Shown here piece by piece: positions 11,156-19,335 of a stretch of DNA of 64,000 bases. A program made the translations under genes and the position numbers. This DNA is from Ephydatia muelleri. Its lineage: Eukaryota; Porifera; Demospongiae; Spongillida; Spongillidae. The notes under the pieces were generated by a model. It was not told the origin of the DNA. It ran no database searches and was given only the letters and a program-made list of their open reading frames with translations. Each line of letters starts with the position of its first letter. Position 1 is the stretch's first letter. The stretch lies in contig JABACO010000003.1 in assembly GCA_013339895.1 (NCBI GenBank), positions 1,594,860 through 1,658,859 on the forward strand, written 5' to 3'.

Positions 11156-14100
11156 TCAATAATCAAGTTCAGATTCATCAGACTGATTTGCCAGAGCGGT
11201 TAATTTCAGCTTGGCTATTTCCGCTGCTGCCCTCCTGGGAAGTTTCTTAGTAGTGCCTTGCTGCTTGTCGGGAGTCACTGGGGTCTCAGCATCTGGGTGC
11301 TTGATTTCAAGTGGGTACAATCGCTGCAATGGTCGCCTCAATGTAGTGGAACCAGTCTTGGATGACACGCGAACCACTGCTCCTCTGACATGACCATCAC
11401 TGCCCTGGATGAGTTGCTCTACCCTTCCCAATCTCCAAAACGTTCTGGGATGATTGTCATCATGCACCAGGACAATATCTCCAAGAGCAATCTTGCCATA
11501 CCCTTTGTCCTTGTTGGTGGAGAATCGATGGGTTTCCCTTAAGTCAATGAGATACTCGGTCTTCCAACGTTTCCAGAAGTGTTGCAGAATGAGTTGAAGA
11601 TGTTTCATTCGTGAAGTGACGGCAGAATGAGTACTTGACGTAACAAAGTCCAAGTCTAATTCTGATGATACGTGTGTGTCAGGTAATCCATGGAGTCGAC
11701 GGCCTGTGAGTAGGCGCGCTGGAGTGAGTGGTTCATCAAAATCATCCGCTGAGAGATATGTAAGTGGTCTGGAGTTGAGCGTTCCTTCCACCTCCACAAT
11801 AACAGTCAATAGTTCATCAAATGTTAACCTTGCATGACCTATGACCTTTTTCAAGCATCTCTTGACTGAGCCAACCATCCTCTCAAAGAATCCACCCCAC
11901 CAAGGAGCCTTCTCCAAGTTGAAGCGCCATTCTATCCGTTGCTCTGTGAAGAAGTTCTCCACAACAGGATGTGTTTGGATCTGGGCTAATTCCTTGTGGG
12001 CGGATCTAAATGTCTTGCTATTGTCCGAAACAACTATCGATGGGGTACCTCTTCGTGCTGCAAAACGCTTGAAGCATCTGATGAAAGATTCGGTAGACAT
12101 GTCTGGCACCACCTCTAGATGTATGGCTCGTGTCACACAACACGAAAATAGCGAGATCCACACCTTTTCACCTGACTTGACGTACAAGGGACCAGCGTAG
12201 TCGACACCAACACAGTTAAATGGTGGGTATTCCCTTACACGGAACTGTGGCAATGGTGGAGATTCACACGGTCTTGCATTGATTCTGGCACAGATTGTGC
12301 ACTGATGCAGCAAATTCCTTAAAAAACTCCTCCCTTTGATGATCCAGAATCGTCCTCTAAGTTCGGCCAGTGTTTCTTTGATGCCGCCATGCATCACGTG
12401 TTTGTGGCAGTCTTGGGCTACAAGAATCGTAATGTGGTGTTTACTTGGCAGAAGTATCGGGTGTTTGGCATCCATTGGGAGCTCTGCATTGCTAAGTCTT
12501 CCCTTACATCTCCACAGCCCTAAATCATCCAAGTAAAGGCCTAGCTGTGTCTTCCACATGGTGAACTTCTCATCTTGGAGCAACATTTCTTGTGCAATCC
12601 GTATCCAATAAAGCTCTGCATCAATTATATCCTTAGCTTCCAACCTCACACTTGCCTCTGTACCACGCCTTCTCATCTTCAGTACCTGGATGAACTTATA
12701 CACAATGGCTGTGACCTTCAACAAACGTTTCAGACTGCTAAAATTTTCACATCTGATCATCGGGTCCTTGTGATCACTGACCAACATCGAGTGTGATTCT
12801 TGACACCGACGACTGTCCTTGACCTTCAACTCAGTAGCACAACCTTCAGGCACATGTTCAGCTATACAAGAGTCAGAGAGCCCTTCTGAGGAGGATTCAC
12901 ATAGCCATCTTGGTCCATTAAACCAGAGTGGGTTGTTCACTAATTGTAGTGGATCCATGCCCCTTGATGGCATGTCGGCTGGATTGTCTGCCCCTGGGCA
13001 ATGCTGCCACCATGCAGCTGGAGCAAGTCGTCGAATTTCTGTAACTCGGTTCTCAACAAACTGCTTCCATTCCTTGTCCACTCTCTTGATCCAGTACAAG
13101 ACCACAATCGAATCAGTGTAACAGATTGAAGGTTCAAGCCTCAGTTCCACTCTAAGTGCAGAATGAGCCCATGAAAGTAGCCTGGACAGTAGAAGTGCTC
13201 CTAACAACTCAAGCCTGGGTATACTGTGCTTCTGCAGCGGGCAAACCCGTGTCTTGGCTACAACCAACTTGGAGTAACAGCTGCCATCAGTTTCTATCAG
13301 GAGGTAAACCACTGCCGCATATGCATGCTGTGAGGCGTCGCAGAAACCCCGAAGACTGCATGACGTCCAATTGGAGAAGTAGCACCGAGGTATAGTAATG
13401 GAGTGAACTTGCTTCAGTCCATCAAGCAATTTCTCCCATCTTTCCAATAATTCACACGACAAAGGCTCGTCCCAAGACACATTCTTCACACAAATATTCT
13501 GGAAAAGTAGCTTGAATTGGACAGTTACAGGTGAAATAACTCCCAATGGGTCAAAAAATCGTGCAGCAAGACCAATGACATTTCGCTTGGTGGGTTGAAG
13601 CTTCGTGGCTAGTTCTGTAATGTGCTGGATGTCGAACAACAACAAATCGGATTCCGGGTTCCAACGTACTCCTAGGACCTTCAAACCCTCCAGGTTGTTC
13701 AGGTTGTCACCTAATGTGTTTTTCACATATGACATATCCTCACTGGTGACTCTTGCTGGGTCTGTGCCATCTGATTGGTCGAGAGTGTGATTCTCTGCCC
13801 AATTGATCCTTGACTGCAGTTCTGGACAGTTTGTGACAAATTTTCGAAGATTAAATCCACCTTTGGCTAACCAAAGCTTAGACTGCTGGTACAACTTGAA
13901 CGCCTTCTCCGCACTTTCTGCTCCAAATGTGACATCGTCTACATATATGGACCGTTGGAATTTCTCCACAAAACCACTGTCTTCAGACCGATATCCCTCA
14001 ATGTGCCGCTTGATCGTAGCATTAAGTAAGAATGGGCTTGCTGAAACACCAAATACGATCCTAGTGAACCGTAGCACTTGAACACTGGGGCAATCACTAC

Positions 14101-14197
14101 TGATGTCATCCAACCAGAGGAACCTTAGTGCATCCCTGTCTTCCTTCACAACAGAAACCATTAAGAAAGCCTTTTCGATGTCTGCTACCAAGGCCAC
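11156..14197 (-). CDS. pol: BEL/Pao Pol: reverse transcriptase, RNase H region, integrase
   Basis: 1,013 residues. The N-terminus carries reverse transcriptase sequence with the catalytic YVDDV motif (about residues 87-91). A Pao-type middle region follows (DSIVVLYWIK, probably RNase H-like), then an integrase HHCC-type zinc domain (HITILVAQDCHKH, CTIC), a DDE integrase core (VGVDYAGPL, VVSDNSKTF, WWGGFFERMVGSVK) and a C-terminal region typical of BEL/Pao Pol (GDIVLVHDDNHPRTFWRLG). The enzyme copies element RNA into DNA and inserts it. The true start lies upstream in another frame, so the first residues of the RT are carried by sequence between 14198 and about 14370. Confidence 0.85.
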   Translation of the reverse strand: MALVADIEKAFLMVSVVKEDRDALRFLWLDDISSDCPSVQVLRFTRIVFGVSASPFLLNATIKRHIEGYRSEDSGFVEKFQRSIYVDDVTFGAESAEKAFKLYQQSKLWLAKGGFNLRKFVTNCPELQSRINWAENHTLDQSDGTDPARVTSEDMSYVKNTLGDNLNNLEGLKVLGVRWNPESDLLLFDIQHITELATKLQPTKRNVIGLAARFFDPLGVISPVTVQFKLLFQNICVKNVSWDEPLSCELLERWEKLLDGLKQVHSITIPRCYFSNWTSCSLRGFCDASQHAYAAVVYLLIETDGSCYSKLVVAKTRVCPLQKHSIPRLELLGALLLSRLLSWAHSALRVELRLEPSICYTDSIVVLYWIKRVDKEWKQFVENRVTEIRRLAPAAWWQHCPGADNPADMPSRGMDPLQLVNNPLWFNGPRWLCESSSEGLSDSCIAEHVPEGCATELKVKDSRRCQESHSMLVSDHKDPMIRCENFSSLKRLLKVTAIVYKFIQVLKMRRRGTEASVRLEAKDIIDAELYWIRIAQEMLLQDEKFTMWKTQLGLYLDDLGLWRCKGRLSNAELPMDAKHPILLPSKHHITILVAQDCHKHVMHGGIKETLAELRGRFWIIKGRSFLRNLLHQCTICARINARPCESPPLPQFRVREYPPFNCVGVDYAGPLYVKSGEKVWISLFSCCVTRAIHLEVVPDMSTESFIRCFKRFAARRGTPSIVVSDNSKTFRSAHKELAQIQTHPVVENFFTEQRIEWRFNLEKAPWWGGFFERMVGSVKRCLKKVIGHARLTFDELLTVIVEVEGTLNSRPLTYLSADDFDEPLTPARLLTGRRLHGLPDTHVSSELDLDFVTSSTHSAVTSRMKHLQLILQHFWKRWKTEYLIDLRETHRFSTNKDKGYGKIALGDIVLVHDDNHPRTFWRLGRVEQLIQGSDGHVRGAVVRVSSKTGSTTLRRPLQRLYPLEIKHPDAETPVTPDKQQGTTKKLPRRAAAEIAKLKLTALANQSDESELDY

Positions 14198-14316
14198 TGG
14201 AAACAGACGAAACCTGAGTAAGATCTCTGCAATGTTTTGGCCAAAGGAAGGTCCAGTATAGAGACAATCGTTAAGTGAAGGACCTTCGCTACGTGCTGAC
14301 GCATCAAAGACTATTC

Positions 14317-16725
14317 TCAGTTTGGTAGTCGATTTGTCCTCCCGAATGACGCCGTGATGCGGGAGGTAATGCAGCCTTCCAGTAGAACTTCTCGTGCCGC
14401 ATCACCCATAACTTCAACAATCCCTTGTGCAATTTGTTCACGAATGATTCGGTCATACTCCAGAAGAATGTGTGGGCTTTGCTTTAGTCTTCTTATCAAA
14501 CCAAACAATCTTGCTTGACAGAGGTTGAAGTTATCCGGCAGTAGAGGATTAGGATCCTTCCAAGGTAGGCTTACACAGTATCTTCCATCCTCATATGATA
14601 TGGTACGCATGAAGTTGTCGTACACCGATCCTTCTTGAGATTTTATACCAAGTGTTTCTAGGTCCCAAAAACTATGCAATATCTGTTCCATCTTGGTGTC
14701 AGAGTGAGGAGACAACATTCCCACATTCAGTACGTGGCATGAAAGAAGGTTCACTGAAGTTGTTTCTGTAGACAATCCCTTCACTGGCCCAGAGAGCACC
14801 CAGCCAAAGTCCGTTTCCACTGCAGTAGGTCCGGTTCTTCCCTTCCGAATCCTTCCAGTCATCAAGGACCAGTAATTGTCAGCTCCGATTAGGATTCCCA
14901 CCTCTAGATGGTCGTTTTGGTCGCTTGAATCTGCCATGTCTAGTCCTGATAGGTATGAGTAGTGGTTAGTTGCAAAGGTCAATGGCTGGCCTACGAGTGG
15001 CTCGCAAATTGTAGATACAGCAAGTAGTGTCAGAACGACATTGGATCCTGCCTTTGTCTTGACACTGAGTCGAACCACACCACATTCTTGAGATCGTCCT
15101 TCTTCTACTCCAAAGGTCTTCACCACTAGCCTCTCTTTGCGTTCCACCTTGAGCCCAAGTGCCTCACAGATCTTGTTGGAAATGTACGATCTTTGACTTC
15201 CACTATCGAATACAATTCTAGTGTCAATGACTGGGGATTCTCGATTTGGAGCATTCACCTTCACACGTGCAGTTTGCAGCAGTATTGGAGTCTTGGTGCT
15301 GACATACATGGACATCGTTGACGATCGTCCATTAACTGCAGGAGCTTGAAAAGTTCGTGATGAATTTTGACTTGCTGGTACAGATGGAGAAGTACCCGGT
15401 TGTGAGTTGTTCGCCTGTCTAGGTCGTGGGCAGATACTCAAGTGATGTCTTCCTTGGCAGATTGAACATTTCAATGAGGATCGGCAGTCAATCCCTTTGT
15501 GCCCTCTCCTGAGACACACAAAACATCTTCCCATCTTTAACAGACATTGCCTTCTCTGATCTATGTCGGGTACAGTTCTGCACGAGGAAGACTGGTGTGA
15601 TTCCCCACAGTAACAACATGCTGGGGCTGGCGTACTGAGCAGTGCTGCAGTAGTGGGTGGATTCTTTGTAGGTTTCTGTAAAGTTTCTGCCTCTTCCTGA
15701 GCTGCCTTTTCCCTAGCTTCAATTTCACTACCAACAGCTGCCAACAATTTGTCTAACTTCCAATCATCTGTGGTTACTGTTCTGCTCACTACTAAACAAA
15801 TATCGTGTGGGATTCTCTTCATCAACACGGAGCTCAGCAGCGTACCATATGACTCTGACTCCACACCAAGAGACCTTAGACAGCGAATGTGTGACTCGAC
15901 CTTGTCGTACAGTTGTCTAAGGGCCTTCAGATTGCGAGAGGTGACGACTGGTTCTAAGTTCATGAGAGCGTCCATGTGCTTGCTAATCTGGTGCTGCTTG
16001 TTGCCGAATCTCTTCTTTAGCAGGGATAAAGCTTCTGTGTAGTTGCTTGAAGACAAAGTCAATCCGCTGATAACTTCTGCAGCTGATGATTCAAGGAGTG
16101 ATTTTAGATAGATGAATTTGTCAATTTCAGTCAAATCTGGATTCTGATGTATGGATGACTCGAAGGAATCCCAAAACGATGACCAATTGGTGATGCCTCC
16201 GTCAAATTTCTTCAGTACTAACTTCGGGAGCTTCACTTTGCACGCTTGGGTCATTTTCCCGTTTTCGTGTTGTGAAATCGTAGTAGCTGGTTCGGTTGTC
16301 GTCGATTGAGATGCAGCCGAGTTAGGTCTGCTCACTTCGTTCACAATATCCGTCCTTATCTCTTGTTCTTCGCTTGCAGCGTCGCTGTTAGCTCTGGATC
16401 GGTTTCTTGTTGGCGTACGAGATGTCTCCGCCACTGCGGACTCAAAGTTGATCATAGCTAGTTCGATTCCTTCCTTGAAGGTGTCAGATTGCTCTATCTC
16501 GCGCGTAGTTTCTTCTTCGGTCTGTAGTAAATCCACGATTTCCGCGTCAAGTTGACTTATCACACGTAACTTATCCTTCAGGAACTGAACATGCTGCTTC
16601 ATCTGTGCTGGGTTAAATTCAGTGGATTCCAAATTCTCTTTCGCTTGAGTGCTGATTCGCGTGGCTGAAGCCCTGTGACCGGCGCGAATGCGCTTCTTCT
16701 TTTTTACTTCTTCGGATTCACTCAT
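14317..16725 (-). CDS. gag: BEL/Pao Gag-protease
   Basis: 802 residues starting at the ATG just inside the 5' LTR. A charged coiled N-terminus is followed by a Gag core (LPKLVLKKFDGGITNWSSFW, about residues 168-187), zinc-knuckle cysteines (CCYCGESHQSSSC; CFVCLRRGHKGIDC; CSICQGRHHLSIC), and a retropepsin-like aspartic protease with VFDSGSQRSYIS (active-site D-S-G). The ORF ends by frame disruption at the start of the RT. This is either a programmed frameshift or a disabling 1-base change; I cannot tell which. Confidence 0.85.
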   Translation of the reverse strand: MSESEEVKKKKRIRAGHRASATRISTQAKENLESTEFNPAQMKQHVQFLKDKLRVISQLDAEIVDLLQTEEETTREIEQSDTFKEGIELAMINFESAVAETSRTPTRNRSRANSDAASEEQEIRTDIVNEVSRPNSAASQSTTTEPATTISQHENGKMTQACKVKLPKLVLKKFDGGITNWSSFWDSFESSIHQNPDLTEIDKFIYLKSLLESSAAEVISGLTLSSSNYTEALSLLKKRFGNKQHQISKHMDALMNLEPVVTSRNLKALRQLYDKVESHIRCLRSLGVESESYGTLLSSVLMKRIPHDICLVVSRTVTTDDWKLDKLLAAVGSEIEAREKAAQEEAETLQKPTKNPPTTAALLSTPAPACCYCGESHQSSSCRTVPDIDQRRQCLLKMGRCFVCLRRGHKGIDCRSSLKCSICQGRHHLSICPRPRQANNSQPGTSPSVPASQNSSRTFQAPAVNGRSSTMSMYVSTKTPILLQTARVKVNAPNRESPVIDTRIVFDSGSQRSYISNKICEALGLKVERKERLVVKTFGVEEGRSQECGVVRLSVKTKAGSNVVLTLLAVSTICEPLVGQPLTFATNHYSYLSGLDMADSSDQNDHLEVGILIGADNYWSLMTGRIRKGRTGPTAVETDFGWVLSGPVKGLSTETTSVNLLSCHVLNVGMLSPHSDTKMEQILHSFWDLETLGIKSQEGSVYDNFMRTISYEDGRYCVSLPWKDPNPLLPDNFNLCQARLFGLIRRLKQSPHILLEYDRIIREQIAQGIVEVMGDAAREVLLEGCITSRITASFGRTNRLPN

Positions 16726-16762
16726 GTTCGCCGTTCAAATAACCTCCCGGCTCGAAGGACCA

Positions 16763-16920
16763 TGTAAAGAAACTCAATCAATGATGGCGATCGTGAGCGA
16801 TCCGAGAGGATACAAACGCTAGCTAGCTCGCACGTTCCTGTTCACAAATTTTTATTTTTTACTACAATCACGTGCGCACAATGAATGAATAATTACGCAA
16901 TTAATATTCCGTTTTCTACA
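16763..16920 (-). repeat. BEL/Pao 5' LTR (158 bp)
   Basis: Apparently identical to 10971-11128. Its outer edge is followed by the GCATC target duplication. Confidence 0.9.
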
Positions 16921-16925
16921 GCATC

Positions 16926-18368
16926 CTAGCGGGCAAGAAATCTTCAATTCGTCGATCCTTGTCCCTTATACAGGAGTTAGGACCCCCTCTTGGTCTTTAC
17001 GTCAATATCTCTAAATGTGAGCTCTATTGCCCAGGCGATACCCCCACTTTCCCATCAGAGCTTAAAGTATCCAATTTGCCTCATTTTGAGATCTTAGGGT
17101 GCCCAATAGGTGATTACATATACTGTGCAAACTTTATTGCCTCAAAACGTCTCCAAGCACGCAAGCTGTTGCTCCAGTTGAAAGATGTTGCTGCCACAGA
17201 CCCACAAGTGGCGTTAACTTTACTTCGTTTGTGTGGTAGCTTTTGCAGGTTAAGTTACTTGGCTCGTTCAACTCCAACTGATTTGGTATTGGAAGCTTTC
17301 AAGCTTTTTGATGATGACATCCACCACTGTTTCATGGACTGTATAGGTTTCGCAACTTCTGATGAGGCATGGTGCCAGGCCCAGCTTGGCCTCAACAGTG
17401 GTGGTCTAGGTTTGCGCTCACTGTCCCTTCACTCAAGCTCAGCGTATATCGCTTCTGTCTGTTCCTCTGGTGTTGTTGATTCTGAAGACATACATCTCAC
17501 AAATGCCATTGACCACTTTAATTCTCATGTTTCTCCAATCGAGAAACTTTCTGTCAATTCCATTATCTCCTCACCCGTCAGTCAGAAGCTTCTGTCTTCT
17601 AAAGTGAATGACCTTTGTTTTCAAGACCTTTTTGATCGATCCTCTCCTGCTAACAAGGCTAGGCTGCTATCAGTTTCAGCTCCTCATGCCACATCCTGGC
17701 TATCAGTTATTCCTTCCACATCCCAAGGTCTACATCTTGACCCCATTGAATTCAGGGTAGCTGTCAAGTGGTGGCTGGGCCTAGATACCTCCCAGGGCTC
17801 TCAGTGTGCCTTCTGCCCTGCCCACAGTCTGGACCCTCTCGGACACCACGCTTTAACATGCAAATGTGGGGGTGATGCTGTATTACGCCATAATGCACTC
17901 AGGGACACTTTAGTGCACTTCCTTCACCGTGCGCATGCTTCTGTCCAAGTTGAAGTTGGCGCTGGGCTCTTTCCCGACCATTCGCAGTCAAGACCTGCCG
18001 ATATTCTGTTACAGAATTGGAACCTTGGGAGGCCCGTTGCCCTGGACATCTCCGTTGTCTCACCGCTAAACCCTTCAACTTTAGCTGAAGCGGGAGCAAC
18101 GGTTGGTGCAGTCCTTGAGGCAACGGAGAGCAGGAAACACCAGGCCAACGATGAAAAGTGTTCAGCTCTAGGGTGGGTCTCAACCCCTCTAGCAGTTGAT
18201 TCTTATGGGGCTTGGGGTAAAGAGGCTACATTGTTTTTAGCACAAGTTGCTGCTCGGCTTGCAATTCACAAGTCCCTTCCAAAGTCACAGGCTTCTTTCG
18301 ACCTGTTCTCCAACTTAAGCATTTGCTTAATTAGAGCAAATGCCAGAGCCATTCTCCGAAGAGTGTAG
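16926..18368 (+). CDS. C-terminal part of non-LTR reverse transcriptase with nuclease-like domain
   Basis: Open to TAG at 18366-18368, about 480 residues. The beginning continues from the YLDDG motif (ILAGKKSSIR, then GLYVNISKCELYCPG, a typical RT thumb-entry motif). Later comes a zinc motif C-X2-C-X9-H-X4-C (CAFCPAHSLDPLGHHALTC), an R-H-N motif, then RPADILLQ and PVALDISVVSP. This order resembles the C-terminal zinc finger and restriction-like (PD-(D/E)xK) endonuclease of R2-type elements; that assignment is inference. There is no internal stop in this part. Confidence 0.6.
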   Translation, partial: LAGKKSSIRRSLSLIQELGPPLGLYVNISKCELYCPGDTPTFPSELKVSNLPHFEILGCPIGDYIYCANFIASKRLQARKLLLQLKDVAATDPQVALTLLRLCGSFCRLSYLARSTPTDLVLEAFKLFDDDIHHCFMDCIGFATSDEAWCQAQLGLNSGGLGLRSLSLHSSSAYIASVCSSGVVDSEDIHLTNAIDHFNSHVSPIEKLSVNSIISSPVSQKLLSSKVNDLCFQDLFDRSSPANKARLLSVSAPHATSWLSVIPSTSQGLHLDPIEFRVAVKWWLGLDTSQGSQCAFCPAHSLDPLGHHALTCKCGGDAVLRHNALRDTLVHFLHRAHASVQVEVGAGLFPDHSQSRPADILLQNWNLGRPVALDISVVSPLNPSTLAEAGATVGAVLEATESRKHQANDEKCSALGWVSTPLAVDSYGAWGKEATLFLAQVAARLAIHKSLPKSQASFDLFSNLSICLIRANARAILRRV

Positions 18369-18677
18369 AACCGTACCTAATTATGTATTATGAATTTTAT
18401 TAATTTTAATTCATTTGTATAACGTCATGCATGTAAAATAATTAATTAATTCATTGGCAAAGAATAATTCATGGTAAGCGGAAAGAAGCGGAAAGAAGCG
18501 GAACCAGCTACGGCAAGCGGGACCAAGCTGGGCAGGCGGAACCAGGGCAAGCGGAACTAGTTTGGACGGGCGGGGGGGTTCGACCGAACCCACCGACCCC
18601 CCCCAGCCTACGGGCCTGGACCAAGGCCCCCTCTGCCCCCCGGTTCCTACGCCTCTGTATTTTGGAGCGCGCTCTTC

Positions 18678-18710
<33 letters not shown>

Positions 18711-18960
18711 ACCCTCCACGTGTGATGAACAATCAATTGCCAATTAATTTGTCAGGACTTTTATTATCAATTATCATTCAGATACAATAAAGATTAACAA
18801 ATAACCATAACTATTTTAACCGTAGTGTTTATGTGTACGTCGTAGTGTAAAGGGGGGCGGCAATTTAATAATAGGAGCAGCATTTTATATCGATGGGGGG
18901 GGGGGGGGGGGGCGACCGCCCCCCCCCCCCCCCCCCCAACGCTATGGCAGATCCGCCGCT
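18369..18960 (+). other. right end of nested TIR elements, G/C tracts
   Basis: Contains short direct repeats (GAAAGAAGCG), the inverted copy of the inner TIR (18642-18657), a poly-C run (about 18679-18711), and facing G and C runs at about 18895-18937 that can form a G/C hairpin. No gene is supported. Confidence 0.6.
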
Positions 18961-19335
18961 GCATAAAACAAACTAAACTTCTCATTTTTGTCTTCTCGTT
19001 CGATTTAAACAACAAGCTAAACGATCCGATCGTAGTTAGAAGTCGTGTTTTTTAATGACATTCATAGTAGGGTCAAATCTACATGGAAACCCGATAGATA
19101 TTGTAATGAGCTCATTAGGGCATGCCTTGTTGCCTAAGAGACTTAGAATTTATTCGAGATTAGGACATTCTTGCAGTGGAGTAAGAGTTCTATCTGTGTC
19201 TGTAATCAGAAGTACATAAAGTCATAAGCCCGAGTGAGAATAATTGCAATGAAGAAATGTTTTCAGTGTCAACGTGTAACGATGTGTTAATAACGACATC
19301 GGTTAATAGTGTTATTCTATACTTTCTAATTTTAG

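Larger units (their letters stand above)
10971..16920 (-). mobile_element. BEL/Pao LTR retrotransposon, nearly intact
   Basis: The element lies in minus orientation, 5,950 bp, with apparently identical 158-bp LTRs (10971-11128 and 16763-16920). The LTRs begin TG and end CA, and a 5-bp duplication GCATC (10966-10970 and 16921-16925) flanks the element. Next to the LTR at 16763 a candidate primer-binding site reads TGGTCCTTCGAGCCGG on the minus strand; the tRNA was not assigned. A purine-rich stretch abuts the other LTR. It encodes Gag-protease and Pol in two frames. Identical LTRs imply recent insertion, but Gag-Pro and Pol are separated by a frame change near 14360. Confidence 0.9.
10838..18368 (+). 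mobile_element. non-LTR-type reverse transcriptase element, split by BEL/Pao insertion
   Basis: The left part (10838-10970) encodes reverse transcriptase motifs QQGDPLGPFLFAL and the catalytic YLDDG. The right part (16926-18368) continues in the same frame once the inserted LTR element and one copy of its 5-bp duplication are discounted. Sequence upstream of the QGDP motif is missing, so the copy is 5'-truncated, as is common for LINE-like elements. Two related copies lie on the minus strand at 46471-47940 and 52655-53160. Confidence 0.7.
9741..18657. mobile_element. inner TIR element, 16-bp perfect TIR, nested
   Basis: The 16-bp sequence CAGAGGCGTAGGAACC at 9741-9756 recurs perfectly inverted at 18642-18657. 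It is flanked by a candidate 5-bp direct repeat TATTT (9736-9740 and 18658-18662). A further inverted pair lies inside it (CCCGTAGGCTGG near 10221; CCAGCCTACGGG near 18603). It sits wholly within the outer element. The superfamily is uncertain. No transposase ORF of its own was found. Confidence 0.5.
9679..18961. mobile_element. outer TIR element with 8-bp target duplication (hAT-like), nested
   Basis: The left end reads CAGTGGCGGATACAGG (9679). The right end, on the opposite strand, reads CAGCGGCGGATCTGCC (18961 inwards). The first 11 bases match at 10. The element is flanked by a perfect 8-bp direct repeat CATAAAAC (9671-9678 and 18962-18969). A CA-start inverted repeat with an 8-bp duplication is characteristic of hAT DNA transposons. 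No hAT transposase is visible; the interior is filled by other elements, so this is a non-autonomous copy enlarged by insertions. Confidence 0.6.

Noticed and set aside
11211-14081. Plus-strand ORFs inside the BEL/Pao element
   Set aside because: Opposite-strand shadows of the Pol ORF.
18411-18743. ORFs spanning the poly-C/poly-G runs
   Set aside because: Low-complexity tracts at transposon ends; no conserved domain.
19257-19335. Start at ATG 19257 with a hydrophobic N-terminus as signal peptide
   Set aside because: The stretch ends in a pyrimidine-rich TTTTAGCAG acceptor and composition changes sharply after it; more likely intron. Not fully excluded.
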